From contig CAUJKE010000181.1 of NCBI GenBank assembly GCA_963205385.1, positions 1 to 50,424 of the forward strand: DNA of 50,424 bases, in the 5' to 3' direction. The notes under the pieces are model-generated. The model made no database searches, was not told the DNA's origin, and saw only the letters and a list, made by a program, of their open reading frames with translations. The stretch comes from Planctomycetota bacterium (GTDB lineage Bacteria > Planctomycetota > Planctomycetia > Pirellulales > Pirellulaceae). A program made the translations under genes and the position numbers. This document shows, piece after piece, positions 43,072-50,424 of this stretch (position 1 is its first letter; every line of letters starts with the position of its first letter).

Positions 43072-44324
43072 TAGCAAATCTGTTCCAGCACGCTTAACAG
43101 CCGTTCTATTTCTTCAGACGTGTTGTAATGCACCAGCCCTAAGCGAACCATCCCCTGTGGCTCCTGCCCCAACGTCTCGCTCAGTTCCAAGGCGTAGTAG
43201 TTCCCGTGCCAGGCGTAAATGCCGTGTTGATCGAGATGCCGGCAAATTTCCTCCGGCGAGCGCGAACTGTGGGTGACCGAAAACGTCGGCACGCGCGCGG
43301 TCAAGTCGGCGATGGATGTCGGTCCCCAAACTTGAATCGGCTCCAGCCGCGCGAGCCCTTGCAGCATCTGCGACGACAAGCTCCGTTCGTACGCCGTGAT
43401 CGCAGCAAACGCGGCCACCAGCGCGCGCCGGCGATCATGCAGATCCTTGCCGGTCACAGCGCGACCAAGATCGGCCAAATAATCAATCGCCGCGAGCGTG
43501 CCGGCGATCCCTTCGTGGCTTTGCGTCCCGGTCATCCACTTGCCCGGCAGGTCGTTGGGCGCCGGACGCACTTTGTAGGCCGGCAGCGTTTCCAGCAATT
43601 CGCGCCGCCCCCATAACAGGCCGATATGCGGACCAAAGAATTTATACGCCGAGCACGCCAAGAAGTCGCAGCCCCAGGCTTGCACGTCGATCAAGCCATG
43701 CGGGGCGTAATGCACGGCGTCGAGAAACGAGAGCGCGCCGGCCTCGCGCGCCCAGGTGCAAATCTCCTGCACCGGATTAATCCCGCCGGTCGCGTTCGAC
43801 GCGCAACCCACCGCCACCAAGCGCGTGTTCGACGTAATCTTGCGCCGCGCGTCCTCCAAGTCGAGCGTGCACGTCCTACGATCCAGTTCGACGAACTTCA
43901 CCGTCGCGCCAGCGTCGCGGGCCGCGAGCACCCAAGGGGAAACGTTGGCATCGTGATCGAGCCGCGTGACGACGATTTCATCTCCCGCCTTCCAGGTCTG
44001 CGCGAGCGCCCGCGAGAGCGCGAACGTCAGCGTGGTCATGTTCGGCCCAAACGCGACGCAGTCGGCGTCGCGGGCGCCGAGCAAGTCCGCCGCCGCTTGA
44101 TGCGCGCGGTGCAGCAGTTCATCGCTCTCACGACTCGTGGCGAACACGCCGCCATGATTGGCATTGTGATGCGCCAGATAGTCGCCGATCGCCTCGATCA
44201 CGCGGAGCGGCGTTTGCGTCCCCGCCGGACCATCCAGATAAATCACCGGCGTCCCGCCCAAGGCGCGCGCGAGCGCCGGAAACTGCCGACGCAACGCGAG
44301 CACGTGGGCCGCTAGTTCAGTCAT
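43071..44324 (-). CDS. Cysteine-desulfurase-like aminotransferase-V enzyme without the catalytic Cys
   Basis: The 417-residue PLP enzyme is from the SufS/CsdA-like superfamily (TIGR01976 type). PLP lysine K228 (CSAYKFFG), D202 and H205 (LDAVHYAPHG) and the N-terminal IYLDGPAGTQTP are present. Where SufS has its catalytic cysteine loop (GHHCA), this protein reads HGNYYALE, with Tyr instead. It may therefore act on another substrate, not desulfurate cysteine. The ATG at 44324 is spaced six bases from AAAGGG; the stop of the upstream gene overlaps it by one base. Confidence 0.85.
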   Translation of the reverse strand: MTELAAHVLALRRQFPALARALGGTPVIYLDGPAGTQTPLRVIEAIGDYLAHHNANHGGVFATSRESDELLHRAHQAAADLLGARDADCVAFGPNMTTLTFALSRALAQTWKAGDEIVVTRLDHDANVSPWVLAARDAGATVKFVELDRRTCTLDLEDARRKITSNTRLVAVGCASNATGGINPVQEICTWAREAGALSFLDAVHYAPHGLIDVQAWGCDFLACSAYKFFGPHIGLLWGRRELLETLPAYKVRPAPNDLPGKWMTGTQSHEGIAGTLAAIDYLADLGRAVTGKDLHDRRRALVAAFAAITAYERSLSSQMLQGLARLEPIQVWGPTSIADLTARVPTFSVTHSSRSPEEICRHLDQHGIYAWHGNYYALELSETLGQEPQGMVRLGLVHYNTSEEIERLLSVLEQIC

Positions 44325-45634
44325 CAACATCCCTTTCGCAATGACTTGTCGCCGGCGCCACGGCGGCGCTCATCGACAAAGTGTTGTCCCTTCCCTTCGA
44401 ACCGCGGCAGCGACCCTAGCTCGACACTCTGCACGTCCACTTTCAACCCCAGTCGCAATTGCAGCTCCAGCGCGATCCGCGCCGGCTGCTGCAAGCGGTC
44501 TTCGACTTCCACCATGATCGCATCCATGTTCCCCACGGAGCGCGCGATCATCCGCCACTGGACCACTTCCGGGAAGCTCATCAGTATTTGTTCGACCGAC
44601 GAGGGAAAAATGTTCACGCCCCGAATGACGACCATGTCGTCCGCGCGCCCCAGCACGCCCCCTTCGAGCAGCACAAAGCGGTTGTCATCTTCCGTGTTCC
44701 AACGCGGGCGGACGAGGTCGCCGGTGCGGTAGCGAATGACCGGGCTCCCTCCACGGCCGAGCGTCGTGAGCACGAGTTCCGCAAGTTCTCCTTCCTTGGC
44801 AGGCTGGCCGGAATCGAGGGCCAAAAACTCCGGGAGAAAACTCGTCTCGATGACGCGCAGCCCGCGCTGCTGACGATCGCCGTAACCCCACGGTCCAATC
44901 TCGCTCGCGCCTGCGTGGTCGATGACCCGCGCGTTCCAAGCTGCTTCGATGCGCGCCCGCACCGCCGGCACGCTCCCGCCGGGCTCGCCGGCGACGACGA
45001 TCCGTTCGACGTGAAAATGTTCCGGCAACAGGCCGTGCTGCCGCGCGACTTCCGCCATGTGCAGCGCGTAGGTTGGCGTGGTGAAGAGGATCGTGGCGCG
45101 ACTCGTGCGAATCAAATCAAGCCGCGCGATCGTGTTCATCCCACCGCTGGGAACCACCAACGCGCCGCGCTCGATGCACGCATCGTGAGCGCTCCAAAAG
45201 CCGATGAACGGCCCGAACGAAAAGCACATCAACACGCGATCGCGGGGCGTCATGTCGGCGGAGTCGAGTATGAACTGCCACGTCTCCATCCACCACCGCC
45301 AATCCTCCGCCGTATCGAGCACCACCGTTGGCCGCCCGCGCGTCCCCGACGTGCGGTGATAACGCACATACCGCTCCGCAGGCCATGTAAGATTCGCCGA
45401 AAACTCTTCCCCCTGCCGCGCGGCGAGTTCGTCCTTCGTCGTCAGCGGCAGCGACGCTAGCTCATCCAGCGAAGCCAGCGGCAGCCGGCAGCCGCGGAGC
45501 TTTTCCGCGTACATGCGATTATGCGGCAGGATCGTCCGAAGCAGTTCATTGAGCCGCCTGAGTTGGAATTCTGCGAGCGCCTCGGGCGCGAGAGATTCCA
45601 GGCGACGACGTTCTTGAGGGAGAGCAAGCGACAT
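44324..45634 (-). CDS. Phenylacetate-CoA ligase-like (PaaK family) adenylating enzyme
   Basis: The 436-residue protein has the PaaK-type P-loop RTSGTRGRPTVV (about 94-105), VVAGEPGGS, IDHAGASEIGPWGYG, YRTGDLVRP and GRADDMVVIRGVNIFPSSVE. The C-terminal lid keeps the lysine in GKGQH, the usual adenylation/thioesterification residue. Such enzymes activate an aromatic or other carboxylate as AMP, then CoA or another acceptor. No other phenylacetate-degradation gene is near. It begins the operon with the PLP enzyme and DUF971 genes. Confidence 0.87.
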   Translation of the reverse strand: MSLALPQERRRLESLAPEALAEFQLRRLNELLRTILPHNRMYAEKLRGCRLPLASLDELASLPLTTKDELAARQGEEFSANLTWPAERYVRYHRTSGTRGRPTVVLDTAEDWRWWMETWQFILDSADMTPRDRVLMCFSFGPFIGFWSAHDACIERGALVVPSGGMNTIARLDLIRTSRATILFTTPTYALHMAEVARQHGLLPEHFHVERIVVAGEPGGSVPAVRARIEAAWNARVIDHAGASEIGPWGYGDRQQRGLRVIETSFLPEFLALDSGQPAKEGELAELVLTTLGRGGSPVIRYRTGDLVRPRWNTEDDNRFVLLEGGVLGRADDMVVIRGVNIFPSSVEQILMSFPEVVQWRMIARSVGNMDAIMVEVEDRLQQPARIALELQLRLGLKVDVQSVELGSLPRFEGKGQHFVDERRRGAGDKSLRKGC

Positions 45635-45703
45635 GGCCGCATCATACGTGGCGAAAGTGTCACGTGGTAGGTCAGACTAAAAGCCTATTCTATCGCGAGA
45701 CTC

Positions 45704-47188
45704 GTGTTACACTTGGAAAACTTAAATCCCCCCATCCACGCTCCCCTGCCCTGCGACAACACCTTGGACACAACGCCTGAGAAACCTCGCGCCGCCAGTG
45801 GCGCTCAACCGCCTGAGGGCGCAGAACCGCGGCGCGGCTCGCTGCTGGTAATCTTCCTGACCGTGTTCGTCGATCTTCTCGGCTTTGGCATGGTGCTGCC
45901 GCTGCTCCCGGTCTACGCCAAACACTTCGCGGCGGAGCATGGGTTTTCAAAATTCACCACCGGCATGACGATCGGGCTCTTGTTGTCGAGCTTCTCGATC
46001 ATGCAGTTTTTGTTCGTGCCGATCTGGGGACGACTTTCCGATCGCTACGGCCGGCGACCGATCTTGATCATCGGGCTGGTCGGTTCGACAATGTTCTACA
46101 CGCTGTTCGGCGTTGCGACGGCGCTGGGGAGCCTGGCGGGACTCTTCATCGCGCGAATTGGGGCCGGCATTGCGGGGGCCACCATCGCCACGGCGCAGGC
46201 GTACATCGCCGATACCACCACCAGGGACAAGCGCAACAAGGGGATGGCGCTGATCGGCGCGGCGTTCGCGCTGGGCTTCACGCTCGGCCCCACGCTCGGC
46301 GCGGTCGCCCTGTTGGCCGGCGGCAACGTCACGCTTAGCCCGTGGCCAGGCTATGCGGCCGGGATGTTTTCCGGCTTCGCGCTGCTAATGGCGATCTTCT
46401 GGCTGCCCGAATCGCTGCGCCCCGGCTCGCGCGCCGCCAGGCAACCGCTGTTCGATCGCACCGCGCTGGCGTCCGCGCTCGCGACCCCCTCGGTCGCCAT
46501 GCTCCTGCTCGCCTCGTTCATCGCCGTCTTTTCATTCGCCAATTTCGAATCGACCCTCTCGCTGCAAGTCGATCAACTCGTGGCCGAAGTGCAAGGCACC
46601 GCCGTGACGGTGCAGGGCGTCGTCGCAGACGCTCAGCCTGCCGCGCACGTGCCCGTCATCATCCGCGCGCTTATGGACTGGGCGCAGTCGCGCGGCTACG
46701 AAGACGCAGACGAGGTGAAGCTGATCGTCATCTTGGCTGTGTTCTCGTACCTGGGACTCGTGCTCACGTTCGCGCAAGGCTTTCTCGTCCGTCTCCTGGC
46801 CGGACGCGTGAAGGAAAGGACGATGGCCCTGAGCGGCGGCTCCCTGGCAGTCGTGGGCTTTCTGGTCTTGGTGCGGGCTGCGGAAACGGCGAAATTCAAC
46901 TTGCTCTTAGGGGCGCTAGCCGTCGAAGTCACCGGCTTTGCACTGGTTAACCCGTCGCTCCAATCGCTGATCTCGCGCCGCAGCAATCCCGCGTATCAAG
47001 GGGGTGTCCTCGGGATTGCGCAGAGCAGCTCCTCGCTCGCCCGCATCTTAGGGCCGCTCTTTGGCAACGCGCTGTTCGCGTTCTCCGTCGCGTGGCCCTA
47101 CTGGGCCGCCGCCGGACTGATGGTTCTCGCGCTCAGCGTCATTGCCGTCGCCGCCCGCCGCGGACATGACTATGAATCCGCGGAATAG
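45704..47188 (+). CDS. Major facilitator superfamily transporter
   Basis: The 494-residue protein has about twelve membrane helices of the TetA/DHA1-like MFS class, with motif A near GRLSDRYGRRPILI and further motif-like stretches such as AYIADTTTRDKRNKG. A hydrophilic N-terminus of about 45 residues precedes TM1 (LLVIFLTVFVDLLGFGMVLP). Helices 6 and 7-8 are separated by an extra segment of about 55 residues (QVDQLVAEVQG to ADEVKL) with few homologues I know. The GTG at 45704 is the longest start; a TTG at 45713 is possible. The substrate is unknown; drug or metabolite efflux is usual. Confidence 0.85.
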   Translation: MLHLENLNPPIHAPLPCDNTLDTTPEKPRAASGAQPPEGAEPRRGSLLVIFLTVFVDLLGFGMVLPLLPVYAKHFAAEHGFSKFTTGMTIGLLLSSFSIMQFLFVPIWGRLSDRYGRRPILIIGLVGSTMFYTLFGVATALGSLAGLFIARIGAGIAGATIATAQAYIADTTTRDKRNKGMALIGAAFALGFTLGPTLGAVALLAGGNVTLSPWPGYAAGMFSGFALLMAIFWLPESLRPGSRAARQPLFDRTALASALATPSVAMLLLASFIAVFSFANFESTLSLQVDQLVAEVQGTAVTVQGVVADAQPAAHVPVIIRALMDWAQSRGYEDADEVKLIVILAVFSYLGLVLTFAQGFLVRLLAGRVKERTMALSGGSLAVVGFLVLVRAAETAKFNLLLGALAVEVTGFALVNPSLQSLISRRSNPAYQGGVLGIAQSSSSLARILGPLFGNALFAFSVAWPYWAAAGLMVLALSVIAVAARRGHDYESAE

Positions 47189-47205
47189 CGCTCGCGCAAT
47201 AGCAT

Positions 47206-47231
47206 GACGTCTACGCTAGACGTCTACGCTA
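47206..47231. repeat. Exact 13-base tandem repeat
   Basis: GACGTCTACGCTA is present twice in a row (47206-47218 and 47219-47231) and runs into the stop codon of the minus-strand gene. Both copies lie between the convergent MFS and TIM-barrel genes. It could be a recent slippage duplication. Confidence 0.85.
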
Positions 47232-48149
47232 CACGTCGCACACCTGCACCCCATGTCGCAGCGCTGCTAGTTTATCGTCCCAAGTGGGAATGAACTCGTG
47301 GGCGACGTAGCCTTGATAATCCAACGCCAACAGCGCGCGCATGATGGGCGGGTAGTACATCTCTTGCGTCTCATCCAATTCCCCGCGCCCTGGATTGCCG
47401 GCCGTGTGAATGTGGCCAATGATGTCCTTGTACTGTCGCAGCCGACGAATCACGTCGCCGTTCATGATCTGCACATGGTAGCAATCGAACAACAGCTTCA
47501 TCCGCGGTGAATCGACGCGCTGGATCAGCTCCACGCAAAAATCCACGTCGTCGCCGAAGTAGCCAGGATGCCCCTTCATCGGGTGCGAATCGTCGCGGGA
47601 GTTCAGATGCTCCATGCACAGATTCACCCCCTTCTCTTCCGCATAGCCGATGACTTCCTTCCAACACGCGACGCAGTTATCGGCCATCTGCTTGTCGCTC
47701 AAATCCTGCTCCCGCATCCCGGTGAACGTGATCACGCCTGGCGCGCCATACTCCACCGCGAGATCGATCCCCTCGCGAAGTTTCTTCACGCAGTTCTCAT
47801 GATGCTTAGGACTCGTCGGGCCATCTTTGAAACCGTGGCTCCCAATCAGCGAAGGCTTCATCCCCAGTTCGCGCAATCGCGGGTAATGCTCCGCCGAGAT
47901 CCCCTCCATCGCGGTCATTCCCATCGCATGGCAGGCGTCGATGAGCTGCGGCGTTGGCATCGGGGCGAAACACCAGCCCATCACCGAATGATGAATGCGG
48001 CCGTTTTGAATCTTGTAATCCGGGCCAGGAACTTCCGCCTGGCTGGACGGCTTCTTCTCGCCGCGGGCGGACGAAACATAAGTCGCGGTGGCAACGGAAG
48101 CAGCGGCGCCGGCCGTAAGAAAACAGCGGCGTGTGAAGTGCGATTTCAT
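47229..48149 (-). CDS. Tat-exported hydroxypyruvate isomerase-like TIM-barrel protein
   Basis: The 306-residue protein has a signal (FTRRCFLTAGAAASVATA) with twin arginines. It has the xylose isomerase-like TIM barrel with GVITFTGMREQD, NLCMEHLNSRDD, LLFDCYHVQIMNG and IGHIHTAGNPGRGELD, which carry the Glu, Asp, His and Glu metal ligands of the Hyi family. Hyi interconverts hydroxypyruvate and tartronate semialdehyde, but exported planctomycete members likely act on other sugars. An AGGAG ribosome-binding site lies upstream. The next gene is divergent (copper ATPase). Confidence 0.86.
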   Translation of the reverse strand: MKSHFTRRCFLTAGAAASVATATYVSSARGEKKPSSQAEVPGPDYKIQNGRIHHSVMGWCFAPMPTPQLIDACHAMGMTAMEGISAEHYPRLRELGMKPSLIGSHGFKDGPTSPKHHENCVKKLREGIDLAVEYGAPGVITFTGMREQDLSDKQMADNCVACWKEVIGYAEEKGVNLCMEHLNSRDDSHPMKGHPGYFGDDVDFCVELIQRVDSPRMKLLFDCYHVQIMNGDVIRRLRQYKDIIGHIHTAGNPGRGELDETQEMYYPPIMRALLALDYQGYVAHEFIPTWDDKLAALRHGVQVCDV

Positions 48150-48312
48150 CGAAGGACTCTCCTGAATACGGTCGGCATGATGTGCAAGCGGCGAAGTGTC
48201 GCGCTTAAGAACCCATCTATCTTAGCCGAAGCCGACGCCTCATGCCCCAGTCAAACGATACAGTCAAATGGAACAATCCCCCCCAACGACTTGACCGAAA
48301 CTGTTACCATGT

Positions 48313-48338
48313 AAGCAGGCAGACTCCGTCTGCCGCTT
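48313..48338. repeat. Palindromic element 1 upstream of the copper ATPase
   Basis: AAGC and GGCAGAC pair with GTCTGCC and GCTT through a TCC loop with one bulged A (48317). The stem of 11 bp is exact apart from the bulge. It lies 74-99 bases before the ATPase start. Confidence 0.4.
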
Positions 48339-48385
48339 GCCGAAAGGATTGCACTCGGCGAGTTTTGTTGGTTGTTTCTCGCGGA

Positions 48386-48405
48386 CGGCACAGGCGCCTG
48401 TGCCG
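48386..48405. repeat. Perfect 20-base palindrome directly upstream of the copper ATPase
   Basis: The 20 bases read identically on both strands, with GGCACAGG as the left half core. It ends seven bases before the ATG at 48412. It could be a metal-responsive operator or a dispersed genomic repeat (similar palindromes occur around planctomycete genes, by recall). Confidence 0.5.
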
Positions 48406-48411
48406 GCTACT

Positions 48412-50424
48412 ATGATGGCTATTGACCCGATTTGCCATATGACCGTCGACGAAAAAACCGCCCTCAGCGGCGAGTTCGGCGGCCAGACGTATTACTTCTG
48501 CTCCCAGGGGTGCCTCAACAAATTCGCCGCCCAACATGCAGGTGGGCCGGAACTCGTACAGCTAGGCGTGAGCAGCGAAGCGGCGCACGACTGCTGCGGC
48601 GGGGAGTCTGAACACCAACACCACCACGGTGGCTCGCCCCCGTCCGCCGTCCAGCCTGGGCAGTATTATTGCCCGATGTGCGAAGGGGTCGTTAGCGACG
48701 AGCCCAGCGATTGCCCCAAGTGCGGCATGGCCCTGGAACGCGCGCCGCAAAAGCAACCGCGCAAAACCATCTACACCTGCCCAATGCACCCCGAGGTGCG
48801 ACAGGATCAGCCAGGCGATTGCCCCAAGTGCGGCATGCCGCTTGAACCGGAAACGGTCGAGGCGGAACCCGAGGACGATCCCGAACTGCGCAACATGACG
48901 CTCCGCTTCTGGGTCGCCGCCGTGCTCTCGCTGCCGTTGTTCGTGATCGCCATGGGGCCGATGGTCGGTCTCCCCGTCGGACGTTGGCTGTCGCCGCAGG
49001 TTTCGATGTGGACGCAGTTCATCCTGTCGACGCCGGTGATGTTTTGGGCAGGCTGGCCGCTCCTGGCGCGGGGGGTGAAATCGCTTCGCACCATGCACCT
49101 CAACATGTTCACGCTGATCGCGATCGGCGTCTTGGCGGCCTATTTCTTTAGCCTGGCCGTGCTGCTCGCCCCCGGCATCTTGCCGCCTAACATGCTCGAA
49201 GATGGCCACCCGCCGGTCTACTTCGAATCGGCCGCGGTGATCATCGCGCTCGTCTTGCTCGGCCAGGTGCTCGAACTCCGCGCCCGCGCCCGCACCGGCG
49301 AAGCGATCCGCAAGCTCCTCTCGCTCGCTCCCCCCACGGCGCGCGTGATACGCGACGGCCGCGAGCAAGTCGTGCCGCTCGAAGATGTCCAGACCGGCGA
49401 GCAGGTCCGCGTCCGCCCCGGCGAAAAAGTGCCCGTCGATGGCGAAGTGGTCGAAGGCGCAAGCTCCGTCGATGAGTCGATGCTCACCGGCGAGCCGGTC
49501 CCGGTCGAAAAAACCGTCGGCGATAGCGTCGTCGGCGGAACGGTCAACGGCACCGGCACGCTCGTCTTCACCGCCACCAAAGTCGGCGATGAGACGGTGC
49601 TGTCGCGGATCGTGTCGCTCGTCGGCCAGGCCCAGCGCAGCCGCGCGCCGGTGCAACGACTCGTGGATACCGTCAGCGCTTACTTCGTCCCCGCGGTAAT
49701 TGGCGTCGCGGTGCTGTCGTTCATCATCTGGATGCTGATCGGCCCCGAGCCGCGCCTCGCCCACGCGTTCGTCAGCGCCGTCGCGGTGCTTATCATCGCG
49801 TGCCCCTGCGCGCTTGGCCTTGCGACGCCAATGTCGATCATGGTCGGCGTGGGACGCGGCGCCTCCGCCGGCGTGCTCTTCAAGGACGCCGCCGCCATCG
49901 AGACGCTGCAAAGTGTCGATACGCTCATCGTCGATAAGACCGGCACGCTCACCGCCGGTCGCCCGCGACTCACCGCGGTGATTCCCGAAGAGCACCTTGG
50001 CGAAGCCGAGTTGCTGCAGCTCGCCGCGTCGCTCGAACACGCCAGCGAACACCCGCTCGCGCATGCCATCACCTCTGGGGCGCAAGAACGCGAACTGAAG
50101 CTGAGCGACACCGAGAACTTTCAAAGCACCACCGGCAGCGGAGTGTACGGCAAGGTCGATGGCCATGAAATCCACATCGGCAAACCGGACTGGCTAATCA
50201 GTGAAGGAATCACGATCGACAATGCCGACCATGTCGCCACCGCCGCCCGCAAGCGTCAAACGCAAGGCGAAACGGTGGTTTACGTCAGCATCGACAATCG
50301 CTTCGCCGGCGTCATCGCGGTCGCCGATCCGATCCGCGACACCGCGCACGAAGCCATTGCGGCGCTCCGCGAGATGGGGCTTGAAATCCACATGCTCACC
50401 GGCGACAACGAGACGACCGCGCGC
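48412..50424 (+). CDS. copA: Copper-type P1B ATPase with YHS and two heavy-metal-binding domains, 3'-truncated
   Basis: At least 671 residues are present; the right edge truncates the gene. The N-terminus has a YHS domain ([18 protein letters not shown]), a His-rich linker, and two heavy-metal-binding modules (YYCPMC...[15 protein letters not shown]...CPKCGM). Then come the membrane helices, TGE (residues 359-361), the transport motif CPC (464-466, [12 protein letters not shown]), the phosphorylated Asp of DKTGT (D508), HP of the ATP site (H547) and GDN at D665. CPC in the membrane marks Cu(I)/Ag(I) export. No ferredoxin-like HMA domain precedes the helices. The ATG at 48412 is followed by a second at 48415. 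No ribosome-binding site is obvious. Confidence 0.9.
   Translation, partial: MMAIDPICHMTVDEKTALSGEFGGQTYYFCSQGCLNKFAAQHAGGPELVQLGVSSEAAHDCCGGESEHQHHHGGSPPSAVQPGQYYCPMCEGVVSDEPSDCPKCGMALERAPQKQPRKTIYTCPMHPEVRQDQPGDCPKCGMPLEPETVEAEPEDDPELRNMTLRFWVAAVLSLPLFVIAMGPMVGLPVGRWLSPQVSMWTQFILSTPVMFWAGWPLLARGVKSLRTMHLNMFTLIAIGVLAAYFFSLAVLLAPGILPPNMLEDGHPPVYFESAAVIIALVLLGQVLELRARARTGEAIRKLLSLAPPTARVIRDGREQVVPLEDVQTGEQVRVRPGEKVPVDGEVVEGASSVDESMLTGEPVPVEKTVGDSVVGGTVNGTGTLVFTATKVGDETVLSRIVSLVGQAQRSRAPVQRLVDTVSAYFVPAVIGVAVLSFIIWMLIGPEPRLAHAFVSAVAVLIIACPCALGLATPMSIMVGVGRGASAGVLFKDAAAIETLQSVDTLIVDKTGTLTAGRPRLTAVIPEEHLGEAELLQLAASLEHASEHPLAHAITSGAQERELKLSDTENFQSTTGSGVYGKVDGHEIHIGKPDWLISEGITIDNADHVATAARKRQTQGETVVYVSIDNRFAGVIAVADPIRDTAHEAIAALREMGLEIHMLTGDNETTAR

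Noticed and set aside
43071-45634. Sulfur-transfer pathway producing a thiocarboxylate from the PaaK-like and SufS-like pair.
   Set aside because: The idea is attractive, but the SufS-like enzyme has Tyr in place of the persulfide-forming Cys, so sulfur mobilisation is not supported.
48562-50175. A 537-codon frame on the minus strand opposite the copper ATPase.
   Set aside because: It is a reverse-strand shadow of a clearly coding P-type ATPase; its Arg/His/Asp-rich translation has no family match.

Overview
The window reads as chromosome from a planctomycete, most likely the Pirellulales/Lacipirellulaceae group. The GC content is high. The gene families fit that lineage: a DUF1559 pilin-like protein, a DUF1080 (3-keto-disaccharide hydrolase-like) protein, Tat-exported TIM-barrel epimerases, a LamG plus sialate-esterase protein, and a squalene-cyclase-repeat protein with an N-terminal membrane anchor. 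LpxK and an OmpH/Skp protein indicate a Gram-negative envelope with lipid A. No rRNA, tRNA, CRISPR array, prophage or intact insertion sequence was recognised. The taxonomic call is inference from gene content.

Layout. 1-9.4 kb: the end of a 2H phosphoesterase (ThpR/LigT), a large secreted esterase, a small flavin-oxidase-fold protein, the primary sigma factor, and a divergent carbohydrate cluster (TIM-barrel epimerase, then DUF1080 and Gfo/Idh/MocA). 9.5-14 kb: a SulP anion transporter converging on that cluster, then an OmpR/CusR-type two-component pair. 14.4-20 kb: an acyl-CoA carboxyltransferase and AtuA-like pair, a squalene-cyclase-repeat membrane protein and a HisA-like protein. 19.9-25.8 kb: a DUF1559 protein with a small membrane protein, OmpH, enoyl-CoA hydratase, LpxK and an isocitrate/isopropylmalate-type dehydrogenase. 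25.9-27.4 kb: a compact toxin-antitoxin island made of an intact antitoxin-RelE/ParE pair, a second antitoxin with an internally duplicated tail and no toxin, and a broken Doc gene with its antitoxin. 27.4-41 kb: a UxaA-family dehydratase, a GldA / GldF-GldG fusion / DUF4340 exporter-like operon, L-aspartate oxidase, and a 1224-residue DUF4175-like membrane protein with a roughly 550-residue low-complexity hydrophilic tract. 41-42.6 kb: a complete AbiE-type abortive-infection toxin-antitoxin pair with a perfect inverted repeat in front of it. 42.7-45.6 kb: a translationally coupled operon of a PaaK-like adenylating enzyme, a cysteine-desulfurase-fold enzyme without the usual catalytic cysteine, and a DUF971 protein. 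45.7-50.4 kb: an MFS transporter, a second Tat-exported TIM-barrel protein, and a copper-type P1B ATPase (YHS plus two metal-binding modules) running off the end.

How it fits together. Most of the window is ordinary chromosome: envelope, carbohydrate and acyl-CoA metabolism. The accessory material is in two defence/addiction patches (25.9-27.4 and 41.0-42.6 kb). The best leads for undescribed biology are the PaaK-like / PLP enzyme / DUF971 operon, the GldFG fusion exporter, the composite antitoxin beside a decaying Doc module, and the AbiE operator. Several convergent gene ends carry strong hairpins (9453-9486, 22492-22521). Four promoter-like sequences are reported with exact spacings; the best, in front of lpxK, has TTGACA-17-TATACT.
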